A DNA stretch of 64,000 nucleotides from Lycocorax pyrrhopterus obiensis (lineage: Eukaryota > Chordata > Aves > Passeriformes > Paradisaeidae): NCBI GenBank assembly GCA_014706295.1, contig JACSVZ010000001.1, positions 36,938,318-37,002,317 of the forward strand. The letters are read 5' to 3'. Below, in pieces: positions 1-12,700 of the stretch. A program made the translations under genes and the position numbers. Every line of letters begins with the position of its first letter. The first letter of the stretch is position 1. Under the pieces are notes generated by a model. The model was not told the DNA's origin and made no database searches. It was given only the letters and a program-made list of their open reading frames with translations.

Positions 1-605
1 ACCCCTTGGTGAATAAAAATTTGCTTGGATGGTCACACTCAAAGAGTTGTAGTTAATGGCTCAATGTCAAGTGGAAAATGGTGATGAGTGGTGCTCCTCA
101 GGAGCTGGTATTGTGCCCGGCACTTTTTAACATTTTTGTTGTTGATATGGACAGTGAGACTAAATGCACCCTCAGCAAGTTTGCTGACGACACCAAGCTG
201 TGTAGCGTGGTTGACACGCTGGAGGGAAGGGATGCCATCCAGAGGGACCTTAACAGGCTTGAGAGGTGTCTGCAAGCCTCATGAAGTTCAACAAGGCCAA
301 GTGCAAGTTCCTCCATCTGGGTCAGGGCAATCCCAAGCACCAATACAGGCTGGGAGGAGAATGGATTGAGGTGAGCACTGGGGAGAAAGCCCTGCTGTTT
401 ATGGACAAAAAACTCAATATGACTCGGCAATGTGCACTTACAGCCCAGAAGGCCAGTGACATCCCGGGCTGCATCAAAAGAGCTGTGACCAAAAGATCAA
501 AGGAGGTGATTCCACTCCTCTATTCGGCTCTTGTGAGACCACACCTGGAGTACTGTGTCCAAGTCTGGGACCCTCAACAAAAGAAAGTCATCAATCTATT
601 GGAAC
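1..605 (+). mobile_element. CR1 LINE fragment, RT domain (5' part of an interrupted copy)
   Basis: Decayed second open reading frame of a CR1 non-LTR retrotransposon. The element begins before the window. The first bases already match the CR1 stretch upstream of the catalytic site. The reverse transcriptase active-site motif FADDTKL is encoded at 180-200. It is followed by the typical CR1 continuation: LEGRDAIQRDLNRLERC, then after a frameshift MKFNKAKCKFLHLGQGNPKH, and later ALVRPHLEYCVQVWDP near 525-575. The reading frame is broken between these blocks, so no active protein is made. CR1 similarity stops at about 605 and resumes at 1125, where the sequence between is an LTR-like insertion. 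The FADD acidic residues are intact despite the frameshift, so this is a moderately old copy. Confidence 0.93.
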
Positions 606-1124
606 TGTTGCCTTTTTCAACCTAGAAATGAAACTCGAGATAATTTTTACTATGGGAGGTAATTTAAAGTGGATCTTTATTTGGATGCCTCCAGGGGCAG
701 TTATGAAGAAGGTCCACAAAAGCCCACTCACCCGGAGTGAATACAGTTTTCATACGTTTAGCAAATTAGCATAATTGACAAAAAAGCATCATTTAGGAGG
801 ACAAGAGGTGATGGAATTCCCCCCCAGGTCAAGCCCCTTCTCTGGAGTCCCCTCCTTGGTACAAGCTGTACTTTGTTTATGAAGAAGAATCTCGAAGGGT
901 TGTTCTCGGCCTTGGTTCCCAGGAAGAACTAGGATAGGATAGGGGTCTTGTACACCCCAGGGCTCGGAGCTCTGGAATTTGTTTTGTCTTTCTGCCTAGG
1001 GAAAGGCGACGGAGAATAACTGGGAAAACTAGCCACTAATACAATAGGCTACAGAGCTACAAATGTGTGTGAAGAATACAGAGAACATATAAAAGGAAAA
1101 AAGGCAAAAACCAGAATGGCATCA
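606..1124. mobile_element. LTR-like insertion inside CR1 (probable solo LTR)
   Basis: A non-CR1 segment of about 519 bp sits exactly where the CR1 sequence is broken. It begins TGTTGCC and ends GGCATCA, which fits the TG...CA ends of retroviral LTRs. The four bases before it (gaac, 602-605) and after it (gaat, 1125-1128) match in three of four positions, consistent with a short decayed target-site duplication. It encodes no protein and holds a TATA-like acatataaaagg near 1085-1098. I read it as a solo LTR left by recombination between the two LTRs of an endogenous retrovirus. The family and orientation are not certain. The insertion itself is well supported because the CR1 reads continuously across it once it is removed. 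Confidence 0.65.
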
Positions 1125-1578
1125 GAATTAGTCTAGAGGGGAGCCACTGATGTGATCACAGGGCTGGAGCACCTCTGCTATGAAGGCAGGCTGAGAGAGT
1201 TGGGGCTGTTCAGCCTGGAGAAGAGATGGCTCTGTGGAAACCTTACAGCAGCCTTCTAGTACCTAAAGAGATCTACAAGAGAGCTGGAGAGGGACTTTTC
1301 ACAAGTGATAGGACTAGGAAAAATGTCCTTAAACTGAAGGAGAGTGGGTTTAAATTAGGTATCAGGGAGAATTTTTTTACTTTGAGGGTGGTGAGACACT
1401 GAAACAGGTTGCTCAAAGAAGTTGTGTAGTCCCCATACTTAGAGGTGTTCAAGATCAGCCTGGAGGAGACTCTGAGGAACAGGTCCAGTGGATGATTCCT
1501 TGACCATGGCAGGGGTGTTGGAGATAGATGATCTTTAAAATCCCTTTCAACCCTAACCATTCTATGATTCTCTGATTA
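1125..1578 (+). mobile_element. CR1 LINE fragment, C-terminal part and 3' tail (continuation)
   Basis: This continues the CR1 interrupted at 605. The block at about 1160-1230 matches the conserved region [20 protein letters not shown]. It is followed by the stretch that normally encodes the C-terminal end and then by the short 3' untranslated region. The copy ends at about 1559-1576 in attctatgattctctgat, the short-repeat tail typical of avian CR1 (no poly-A). Frameshifts and stops are present throughout. Together with 1-605 it forms one 5'-open CR1 copy on the plus strand. Confidence 0.93.
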
Positions 1579-2302
1579 GTTCCCAGTACACAAGGTTTAT
1601 AGGGGATTACAAATTTCTGTAGGTGGTATAAGGTACAATAAATTAATATAAATTTTCAGGAACTAACTATGGGTTACTAGTTTTCCTTAGTTAAACCTGG
1701 AGGTATCCAGTTTATTAAAGGGAACATTAACAATACATAAATCTTTCTCTTCGTTTACGTGAAGATCTATTGGGAAGCTCTGGTAATGAAAATGTTTTTG
1801 TTCACCGCTACCACCATATTGCTTTTTATTTTTCTGTAGACAGTTAGCTCAAACTATTGGAAAGTCAGTATGTTCTTGAACATTTCCTTTCTGTTTGTCT
1901 GAGCTATTACACTTATGAGACTCTTAGGAATGAGAGAAGGAGGAACTGGTTTTTGTCTGGAAAAGTCAGTGCCTGCATATGTTTAGATAGTGACCGCAGA
2001 ACTGCAAAAAAAGGAAATATGAATTAAGACTGCATATTAAGATATATCTTGGCATCATAAGTGTTCTTCAAATTTTTAAAGTTTTGGCCAGAGTTTGATG
2101 AATTTAACTGTGTGTTTCTGGTACAGCATAAACTTGAGTTACCTCTATATTTAGTTATACTGCACTTGATGGAAATTTTCTCTCCAGTTTATGCAACATT
2201 TCACAATAATTTCATGCTCTGGGGAGAAGGGAAAGAAAGAGGAGAAAAGAACCCTTCTCCTATTTTTGCATGGCTTTAAAACTAGGATGTAGATTAATGC
2301 AC

Positions 2303-2326
2303 TTGACTTCAGTTTGAAATAAAATC
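2303..2326 (+). repeat. Copy 1 of a 24-bp duplicated segment
   Basis: It matches 3178-3201 in 23 of 24 bases (starts ttgacttcagtttgaa). The core resembles the ttgacttcagtgggagt block of old amniote interspersed repeats, but the family is not established. Confidence 0.4.
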
Positions 2327-3177
2327 AGCCTACAGAGATTTTACAAGTGTTGTACTTGCCAATTCTTGTATTTTGAAGTATTATGTATGTTGGTGATTCT
2401 GTAAGATGAGAAAAAGGAATTATTGAGCTCCATCATATGAAAAGAAGTGAGGAAGGCAAAAATGCAGAAGTAAAGAAGAAAAGCGAGGAAGAGGGAATGA
2501 GGTAAGAGAAGACGGAAGGGAGGAAGGATATTGGCCAGTTGTTGCATATAGTGAGGCACATAATGTTTAGATTTTAAAAACATGAAGAGTTTCCAGCCGA
2601 ATCTTTTCCTCTAAGCAATCTGGCCTTCTTGGCTAAAAATAAAGATCCTGCTGCCATAATAACATATTGCTCTTGATTAAAAATGTTCATTAAATGGAAC
2701 TGAAATTCTTACTAGTGGCTAAAATTATTCTCTAAAAAAAAAATATGGGCTTGGACTAATAAAAGAAATATTCAGTCTAATAACAGTTTAGGATAAAGGT
2801 TTATCCAGACAAACTATTTAATTATTTTGGTGTGTAAACAATTCTAATATGGTAAAACCAGTGTCAGATCCAATGTAAATTCAGACATGTGGAAGGATGT
2901 TTTCTAACCTGCTTAAGAACTCTGTCATAGGTGAACATTTTGGATCACCTTTCCATCCTTTCTCCTTTCCTTCTATTTATTCATCACTTCATTATTCATC
3001 ATTGCAGTTAGGTATGAAGAGTGGAGGGAAATAGCAAAACAGAAGAAATGCAACTGTGTCCTTTTGGGAACACCTGAAGCCTTCTAGCAGAGATTTCATT
3101 TATTACACAATTACCACTACTTTATCCAGGTTCATCCTTTTAGAGAAAAATCCAAGAGAAGGTAAGACCCACTCTGA

Positions 3178-3201
3178 TTGACTTCAGTTTGAAGTAAAAT
3201 C
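3178..3201 (+). repeat. Copy 2 of a 24-bp duplicated segment
   Basis: It is the same 24-base segment as 2303-2326 with a single difference, in the same orientation and about 875 bp away. The sequences around the two copies diverge quickly. Confidence 0.4.
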
Positions 3202-4984
3202 TGAATGACCACCTGGGACTGTGCAGAGGTACTTTATCTTCTACACTTCTGGAAATCTACAAGATGTAAGGTTAAATGCCTTCTCTCTTCCATATATTGA
3301 GACAAGCCCTTTCTGCCTATTTTCTGTAACTAACCAGGAGGACCTTGGTTAAAATCACTCCTGTCTTCTCCCATTCCTTCGATATTCACTGGAATAATGT
3401 CTTTCCTTCAGTGATCAGTAAAAATTTTATCTCTCTGATATACTGTTTCTGCACAATCACATCCCATCGCTTATCTTTTTCCCAGGCAGGGAGAACAGAA
3501 AACCAATTATCCAGAAACATGTTATAAATATGTGTTGTAAAGAACATATGCAGGCAAGCAGTTACTTAACTTAGTCACCTATTGATTCTAAACATCACAA
3601 ATGGACTGATTTCTTCTGGACAAGTCTAGCTCTGGGGTTGGTGTTAATATAGTCTGTGTAGGATGAATTGAATAAAATCCGTGATTAACAGTGTGAGTAT
3701 CTATGAAACTAGACAGAAATGTCATCTCTGTCTTACAGTATACCAGTCCGTATTTTACCAATAAATACAACACTTACATTCATAATGTAAGACTGGCTAG
3801 ATTAATAAAGCAATGATTTGATCTAGCTAATCTTCTAACATTTAAAATAAGATCATAATTTAGGATTTTCCAGGCAGCTGGCTAAAGCATTATTAATAAA
3901 AATGTTAAAGTTTATTAGCATAACCTTTTTACTAATATAAAATTTCCAGGCTGAAGATGTATAAAAAGAAAATCAATATACTTAAACTTTAATAAGTGCT
4001 AAGTACCGTCTATGTAAAATGTGGTTGGTCCTTTTTCTCATATGGCAAACAGAATAAAGTAATTAAAACTAAAATGAAAAGTGTGTGGGCCAGAGTAGAA
4101 TAATATCAAAATAAGCCTGTGCTGAGGAGGATGGGAGGAAATATAACACAGATGGCACTGATTTAACAAATACTGGATCTCATTCAGTGCCTATTTAGTT
4201 AGGAGAAAAATAAAGCACTTACCTGCACAAGCTCCACACTGCTTTCACAGACAGGCATAGGTGCATCTGAGCTCCTCTTGTACAGCACCCAGGTTTCTGA
4301 CTTGGTATGGGCTTGTTCTCTTGGTGCAAGACTGTCATGCCTGGCTGGGAGGTCCAGAACTCTTCCATGCCCGTGTTACAAACCCCCGGAAAAGAGACCA
4401 GCGAGATTCTTCCTCATGAGCTTCAGTCTTACGTTAATAATGATTCTGCAGGTACCTTCAGAAATCGTTCCTTAATTAATGCAATTTAAAGTATTGAAAT
4501 GGTGATGCAAAGTGCTGGAGGGGTAAAGGTACAATACAGAAGACTAGTACATTTCATAGAGCAAATATAAACTGCTTTTAACATCTATAACTTGTGTCCA
4601 CTGCTACAACACATATAACACAAGAATTATGATTAAAAGTGCTACTTGTTAGAAAATGGCCTGCTATTATTGGTAACCTATTAAATAGCAAGATAACATG
4701 TAAAATATCTATTTGTTAGTCAAACAAAATGTCTGCAAAGGAAAACACTACCACAGCATACTGGTCCCCAGTTGTTGTATAAAAGACTGGGACGGATCCA
4801 ACAGAAAACAGAAATTGGATCAGATATTATTATTTGTTTTTCTAGAGTAGCTACTTGCTAAAGCTATTATTTTTATTATCCTCTTCCCAAGGGTCCGTTT
4901 TTGAGCTTTGGTCCTCGTGTACATAAACTTGTGAAGAATACAGAGTTATATCACTTTGACTAATACTAACCAGAGAAAATAAAA

Positions 4985-5772
4985 TGTGTCTCCTGAGTAC
5001 TACATACTCAGGAAATCCAAAAGATCCAGGGTTCTGGGGAACAATAACCCTGTGCGCCAATACAGGCTGAAGGCTGACCAGCTTGAAAGCAACTTTGAGA
5101 AGGACCTGGGGGTGCTGGTGCACAACAACCTGTCCAGGAGCCAGCAGTGCCCTAGAGGCCAAGAAGGCCAATGGTATCCTGGGATGCATTAGGAAGAACA
5201 TTGACAGTAGGCTGAGGGAGGTGATCCTGCCCCTCTGCTCAGCCCTGGTGAGATCACATCTGGAGCGTCCAGTTCTGGGCTCCTCAACAGAAGAGAAACA
5301 TGGAGCTCCTGGAGCATGTGCAGCAGATGAGACAAAGATGATTAAGGGACTGGAGCATCTCTCTTATGCGGAAAGGCTAAAGGAGCCTGTTCGCGGGGCC
5401 TGGTCAGCCTACAGAAGAGACAGCTGGGAGTGGACACTATCAATGTCTGTCAGTATCTGAAGGGAGGGTGCCAAGAGGATGGAGCCAGGCCCTGCTTGGT
5501 GGTGCAGAGCAATAAGACAAGAGGCAACAGGCAAAAACTCATGACCAGAAATTTCCACCTGCATATGAGGAAGAAATTCTTTACCATGGAAGTGATTGAG
5601 CACTGGAACAGATTGCTCAGAGAGAATGTTGAGTTTCCTTCACTGGAAATGTTCAAGAGCCACCTGAATGCAATCCTGTGCAATATGCTCTGGGATGACC
5701 CTGCCTGAGCAGGAAGGCTGGACCAAGTGACCCACTGTGGTCCCTTCCAATCTTACCCATTCTGTGATTTTG
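4985..5772 (+). mobile_element. CR1 LINE fragment, RT C-terminal part to 3' tail
   Basis: Plus-strand CR1 truncated at its 5' end. Recognisable coding blocks, each in a different frame because of indels, are NPVRQYRLKADQLESNFEKD with DLGVLVHNNLSRSQQ near 5050-5145, then LGCIRKNIDSRLREVILPLC near 5180-5240, then GLEHLSYAERLKEP near 5350-5390. A later block encodes MRKKFFTMEVIEHWNRLLRE near 5565-5625. The element ends near 5755-5772 with attctgtgatttt. The different consensus at several positions and the tail spelling suggest a different CR1 subfamily from the copy at 1-1578. The APGACAADE stretch near 5310 replaces the usual QRRA region and suggests a small rearrangement. It is non-functional. 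Confidence 0.92.
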
Positions 5773-6082
5773 AGGCAGATTCACTGTGTGTACCCATGGA
5801 TTGGCAAGTGCCTTTTTGCATCTGAAAACATCAACTTATTATTGCATGGAAATTGACCTACATTTGGACTAGCCTGTGATGCCTAATAACTGTCTGTTAG
5901 TCTAACTTGTTCACTCTAGGCTTTCTTTAGGATATCAGAAGTACAAGCACCTAGAAAGATTCATCAGACATCTGGAGACATCCATTTTGTGTTGAATTGC
6001 TTTTTATAAGGACTTAATATAACTTAGATAATATAAGTTTTAATACACAACGAGTAAATTTTGAGCAGATTAATTCTTGATA

Positions 6083-6345
6083 ACAGAATAATAGAATAAT
6101 TTAGATTGGAAAAGACACCTAAAATATCAAGCCCACCATTAAACCACGTTCCTAAGAATACCCTTTACATGTATTTTAAATATCTCCAGGGATGAGGACT
6201 CCTCCACTTCCATTGGTAGCCCATTTCAGTACTTGACAAACCTTTAAGGGAAGAAATTTTTCCTAATATCCAGTAATAAAGGTCCTTTTGTCTTGTCCTA
6301 TCTCTTGTTACTCAGGAGAAGAGACTGATTGTCATTAATTTTGTT
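6083..6345 (-). mobile_element. CR1 LINE 3' fragment, antisense
   Basis: The plus strand starts acagaataatagaataattt and continues attggaaaagacacc, which is the reverse complement of a CR1 3' tail and adjacent untranslated region. It then reads through the terminal coding part, for example gaagaaatttttcctaatatcc near 6250-6275 (complement of the RKNFF block). The end near 6345 is gradual. The many differences from consensus indicate an old copy. Confidence 0.85.
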
Positions 6346-7189
6346 AGCTTAGTTTCTTCTGTTTTGTGACTTCCTGGTCTTCATGTATGCAAAGAACAAC
6401 ATCTTTTCATGTTACTGAAAATACAATAATTGATGAAATATACATATAATCTTTTACAGTAGTAAATCTCTAACAACAACATAGACATTGATTAATACGA
6501 GAAGCAATCTAAGTTTCCTTCCCCTCCACTCACACACATAAATACTTAGAATAAGGAACTCATACATTAAAATCTCAAATTATTTATACAAAACCATATT
6601 TTCACCTAATAAGAATTTAAGTATATGTCTCTTATCATGCACAGAAAACAATAATCTGGAGAAATGCTCATTTTATTTAAATAATGCCTGTAAGTCTCAA
6701 AATGTAATGCAATGCATGAGTATCAGCCTACTATAAAACCTAGGAAAAGCTGTTGAGCAGAAATTAGCCTTTAAATAAAATTTAAAGGTCTGTGGAGAAC
6801 ACTCATCGTGAACAGCAAAGGTAGCTTTTGTTCTGTAATTGGGGCTCATAATGTTTTCCCTGTTAGATCTTATTAACCTATATATGCAGTACACAACAAT
6901 GCACAGTAAGTTTTAACCACTTCAGTCTTTGCAAAATCTTGCAATTACAATCTCCAAAACATGTAAAGCTGTTTTATAATGTTAATTAGGGATCATGGAG
7001 TATTGTTTCCTACATGGTGTTACTAAGCTGGTGAACTGTAACAGTTTGCTGGAGTTTTAGTTAGCACTCTATTAACTATACCTAAGTGGCTTGCTTATCT
7101 TCTTTGTTTAGCAGGTCATTTGATACCCAATAATTTCATGTTATGAAAGAAACTACATAAAACTATGTCAAATTAGAATATAGCAGGGT

Positions 7190-7246
7190 TTTTTGTTTCT
7201 TTTTTCTCAGACTCACTCTCTCTCTTTCTTTCCCTTTCTGTCCGTG
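7190..7246 (+). repeat. Pyrimidine-rich tract
   Basis: A run of T and C with short CT repeats (ctctctctt, tttcttt). A second T-rich run follows at about 7440-7480. Simple low-complexity sequence with no sign of function. Confidence 0.75.
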
Positions 7247-9774
7247 AAGAAGGAGAAATAGAGCGTATTAATGTAGACAAGAAGATACTGGTAATAATGA
7301 ACATTGCTCAAATAGCTGTGATGGTTTCTGTTATTATTATTTTAATATTTTACAGAATTACCTCCACAGGTTTGTGTAGAGCTCTAGAATATAAAATGCT
7401 TTAAATACATAATAGAGAAGTTGTATATTCTTTCCTTTACTTTTTTTTTCTTTTTTGTCCTTTCTGGGGTTTTTTTGGTTTGTTTTACAAAGTCTTGCAA
7501 GAAAACAACTAGATAAACTAGGCAGGATTGAGGTCAGATATATCGTTGTTATTCATTCTGCGGCATCAATTTCAAAAAAGTAAAATAGGTATGAAATGGT
7601 AGCACATCAGAGTGGTATATGTCTAGAACAGCAGCAAATGCAGTCTTGGATTTCCAGTTTCCTACTTTTCTCTTTGAAGTTCATCAAATTCATTTGAGTA
7701 TCAGATTATGAGTCACTATTTAGCTGGAACAAGGGCTTGTAAGGTTCCCATCAGTAAGAAGTGTCAGATATTTTCAAAGGTCCAATAAAAATTCAAATGG
7801 GAATGAGACAAGTTTTAGATCAGTCCCTGCTTACTTCTCTAGGATATTTACTAAGCAAGTGAGAATCAGATGCAAGCCCATGATGCCCTTCTACAGGACT
7901 TCCTCACAGAACCTGAAAATATTTTACCCTTTGTGTACAAAAACTTGAAACTGATTTACTTTGCAGGATCAGTTATCATTCTTATCTTGCAAAGGCCAAT
8001 AGAAAGTGCTCAAATGACACTTCGTCTAGGTTGGCACAAGTTTGTCTTTAGGTGGTTAATGTATTCTTTTTCTGCTAATGTAGGTATTGGTCTAGCAAAT
8101 GTACAGGAAAATATTTTTTCTATCCTTTCCCAAATAAATCAAAAACTGAACTTCTATTTTGTTGTGTTGGACGTGCCTGTTTCTTCTCTCTCCCCTTGCT
8201 CTCTGTTCTTATTCTCAAATATCCATATAAAGAAAAAGAAAAATATACTGATAACCTCCTCCTCCCTTCCCAATTCTTTAATTTAAATTTCCAAATCATC
8301 ATCGTCTGGATGCATATCAGTTATATACTTTATATAAGGTATAAATACAATTCTTTATATTATGAGGACACTAAAATTAGACTGACAGAACCATAAATAT
8401 TTGTTTATCAACACCAAAACCACAAAACGAAAATGTTGCTAAAAGTAATGTCCCTTCTTGGAACAATTAACAGGGGTGGATCATACTTAAATTGTACCTA
8501 CAATAAGTATCTGTAGACACTTCATTATAATTTGCAGGAGATGACCTCCAAAATGAACGGAGATAAAAAGCAATTATACTGGTATCTAGCTAGATTAAAG
8601 CTCCAGCTACCTACTTTCAGATCCCTAACATATAAATTATCTAAAGTAAGAGTTTAAGCTTCTCCTTTGAACATTTTTTAAAAAGGAGAGTGTCTATATT
8701 TTGTCAAACAAAACTGATTGAAAATAAATAATTAGACAGATTAATTAAAAATATGACTGAAAATCAAAATGGTCCCTATTGCAGATCACTTGATGACTGA
8801 AATTTACATCTCCTGTTGCAAATCATATGCACCACAGGTAAACACCCTTCTGAAGAGATTGTTGAAACACAGGTGGTCTATAATAGTACTAAAATTAGAG
8901 AAAACAAATCAAGATGCACGTTTTGTAACCTACTCTCTCTCTTTACTTACACTCAATGACTTTGACTGATTTATATCACAGCACATTTTAAACATTTGAA
9001 AAGCAAGGTGCTTTTTCTAGAGCTGGGTAGTAAAGGAGTCATGTAGTAGTTGCCATCTTGGACATGACCAGTGTATTTTAAAAGATATTACCTTTGTGTG
9101 TGGTCAAGACAGAACACACTGCAAATACTTTGACCAAAGGTATGACCCCTTACCTTTAATGTAAATCACATTCCTTAGATCTAATTTTAGGTGTTTATCT
9201 GCTTTTTTAAATGAGAGGTTTCTCTGACATGGAATACTCCTGTTTACAAGTCACCTGTCACTTTTCAGTGTAGAGGAAATCTAAGGAGACCGAGTTCCTA
9301 ATTTGAAGAACTTTGTTTCCATATGACAACTCAGAATCTCTAATGCAAGTGTTTCCTGGTCGACATTTATACAGGTAGAACACTGGGAGGACTTGTAGTC
9401 CTCTGTACCTCTTTTATGAAGTTGGATATGAAGATTGCACTTCTTTGTTTCAGTGCTGTTACTCTATAGGATATAAGGAAATATTTTTTTTCATCTTAGA
9501 CATTATACTGACTGCAATTTATTCCTTTATCTGATCACGTGTAATGGTACCACAATTTGCTGAAACATGTGGATGTATTTTTCTTTTTATAGTTTAGGTT
9601 TGAAGCATGGAAGCTGGTATAAATTTGGGTTTCAGAACACGTGGAATATCAGAAACATAGGCTGGAGATGTGTGTAGTGGAATGTCCCCAGTACCCACCA
9701 GCTAGATTAAAAAACACAAAAAGTGACAATATGGCCTGTTAAATTACTATTTGATCTATTGCAGTTCTAAAATG

Positions 9775-9790
9775 AAAAAAAAAAAAAAAA
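9775..9790 (+). repeat. A16 homopolymer
   Basis: Sixteen consecutive A. No processed pseudogene or LINE is visible upstream, so it is not taken as a retroposon tail. Confidence 0.85.
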
Positions 9791-12700
9791 GAGACATTAG
9801 TAAACACAGTACTAAATTAAAAAAAAATGTAAAAATCTGTAACCAATGGGCCTTGCTTGTTAGAAAGAGGTATTTTACATGCCTGATTTTAGTGAATAAT
9901 GTAACTCCTGAGACACTTTTCTGTTATATCACTGTGTCGCTTGTAATAACCCTTCAAATGTTTTCAAGATTTCTTTTTTGTTTTAGAATTGAAGAAGTGA
10001 TATTCTTCCGTCTACAAACTTCAGTATGGTCTTATTGTTTTCAATTCTGAACTTGACAACCTGACTTATGGCCTGGTTTCATTCCAGTTTATGGCTAACT
10101 TTAGGCATTTAGCTGAAGCTACCAAGTGATGATCTAGCTCCTAAAAACAATTTAAAGATGATCAAGTTGCTAAAAACATCATATGAAGATACTCAAAACC
10201 TCTCACAAGAACGACTTAGATCCTTACTGCTCTCAATTGCTTTCAGAGACTTTTCTAGGATTATAAGGTTTCCTAACTCTGTGTCAGTTTAAAACCACAA
10301 GTGAGATAGTATGAGTCCAAGCCATTGCTCTTTCTGTACTTATGTGTTGTCACTATAAATAAAAAAAAAGTATGACAAATTTGGGAGTGGGAAAAGAAGG
10401 CAGAGGGGGGAAGAAAAGGTTTATCATTGCTTGTTCTAGATTTGAACACAAAAAACGAACTGAGAAAAAAGAGTCTGTAGGTAACGGTTTGCAAATAGAA
10501 TATTGTCAGCATCATATGCTTTTACACAGCAATCAAAAAACATCCAGTGTTTGGAATGATACAGAGAAGAGAAAACCTTACTGTGTATATCCAAAATAAA
10601 CAGCAATCAGTATTTGTCTTCATAATGTAGTAATTTATTCTCAAAGTACCAAGAGCCTTCAGACTCGATGAAGTTATTTTGTCCATAGAACTGAGCATCA
10701 GCCCCGTCCTGAGATGTTGCTAGTAATTTCTGAACACCCTCATGCTTTAATAACATGGGGCAGATGGCAAAAAGCAAATTGTGTTTAGATGTCTTGTCAC
10801 TCTTTTAAATTTTTTTTAATCTTGGACATGTATATGATGGTTTCCATGTTCATTGTTATATTCCTCATTTGTTTAGAATATCTAGGCATGTTTATGCTCG
10901 CAGTTTCAAAGTAGTACTTATTTGTCACACACACCTCTGTTGTACTGCTTCACAACTGCACAAAGAAATAAATCACAAAGGTCAAAACCTCTTCTAGAAA
11001 CAGTCATCAGATAAGATAAACTGATTTGCTTACAGAAAAGTTTTTTATTAAAAGAAATGCACTTAAATAATTTTCACATATCTCAGACAATTATCTGTCC
11101 ATAAATGGTATGATTACTTGTTCTCTACATAGTTCTGCTCTGAGGCTTTGTTCTATAAGGAAGGACGTATTAAAAGGTGTTCAGATCTCTTAAGTAGTTT
11201 CAAGTGCTTTCAAATGGATAAAATCAAAACAATAAAGCAGAATATTAATAAAAAGGTTTTAATGTTTGGCTTAAAGCCAAACTTACCATTAGAGTTGTAA
11301 ATATCACCACTAAATAGATAACTATATAAAAATTTATGTAAATCAATAGAAATGTCTATATAAACCTATTTATGAAAATCTATTTTCAGCAACTTGCAGC
11401 ACTATGGACTCAGTCGTACTGTGCTTTCCTTTTTGAAAAAAGGTTGGTACAAGAGACGAAGTTTTAAAGAAACAGGCACACATAGACATTTGCAGATTCT
11501 ATTAGTACTATTTTTGTTCACTGGACTTTATACACATTAAAAAATGGCTTATACCTATTATATCTGTTACTCAGGGGAAATTATCCATCAATCATTGAAT
11601 AAAAGCTTCCCCTTCTAACAACATAATTTTAATGATACTTGTGTAGTTTTTCGGAAATAAAATACATGGCGTGTAATCAGACTTCATTTTCTTCCCTTGA
11701 ATAACCCTTGTGTTGCCAAGGAAATATTGTAGCCCCACACTGCCATTCCCAGTATGCGACAATTCGAGCTCACGTGACAAGTATTTTTCAAATGTATTCA
11801 CTTAACTGAATATTGATGAGTCGTATCAAACATGCATGCCGCATAGATGAGATTTCAATTATAGCTACTTAATCAACTAGGCAAAAATTTTATGAAAGGC
11901 AATTTTGTAGGAGTTCTTACTTATTTCAGACATTAAATATATTGAGATTTCAAAATAAATATAGACTTAATAAAAAATCTGTGAATGTTTTTTAAAATAC
12001 TTTATATTTTCAAACCCATGGGTGTTTCTGTCTTTTTATACTTGGTTATGCAAGGCCTGAATGTGTGAGGGAGTGGTGAAAGGGGGAATGGACAAGATGC
12101 ACATAATATCCCTAACTATTGCCTGCTACAATTACTAAGGCACACAAAATCCCCAACCTGCAAATCTAGAAGAAGTGCATTGTTGAAGAGGCAGTTTTTA
12201 TTACCCTGATACAATATTTTATTTTTTTTATAAACTACTTTGGTTAATTTGTTCATATTGTATTTGTTTTGTTCCTCAAAAGGATGAACAAAGTAAAAGG
12301 TTGAGGTCTACTTAATAATACTCCTGGATTTTGGTTCTTGTGATATTTTTACCTCCCTTTTCTTCTGAAATAAAAACATATAGAAAATACTTAGTACTTG
12401 GCAACCAACTATAAATAAATATTTTTTTTTATAGGGAAGTCATCATAGTGAATATTATTAACAGCTTTACCAATAAACCTAATTTTTACAAAGGGTATAT
12501 ATGCTGCAGGAGAAGAGTAGACATAGTTCCTTAAAAGAGATTTTGGTCAGATAGAATTTATGCTGTGACTGAGGTATAGAATCTAGGATTAATTTTGACT
12601 TTTGTTCTTCTCTTGTGTTTGGTAGTGTTCATTTTTATCGTGCTGCAACTATGCATTTCATTTGAACATAAGATACACAGCATATTAGACAAGTGCCCAG

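Larger units (their letters stand above)
1579..4984. other. AT-rich stretch without recognised genes
   Basis: No exon-like open frame, RNA gene or clear transposon was recognised. Open frames are short (at most about 80 codons) and show no motif. Two near-identical 24-base segments lie at 2303-2326 and 3178-3201; they may be remnants of an old dispersed repeat. A slightly GC-richer patch lies at about 4210-4460. Confidence 0.5.

Noticed and set aside
7870..8286. 138-codon plus-strand open frame with hydrophobic segments
   Set aside because: No family motif; the hydrophobic runs and the lysine run follow from T-rich and A-rich DNA. No other sign of a gene nearby.
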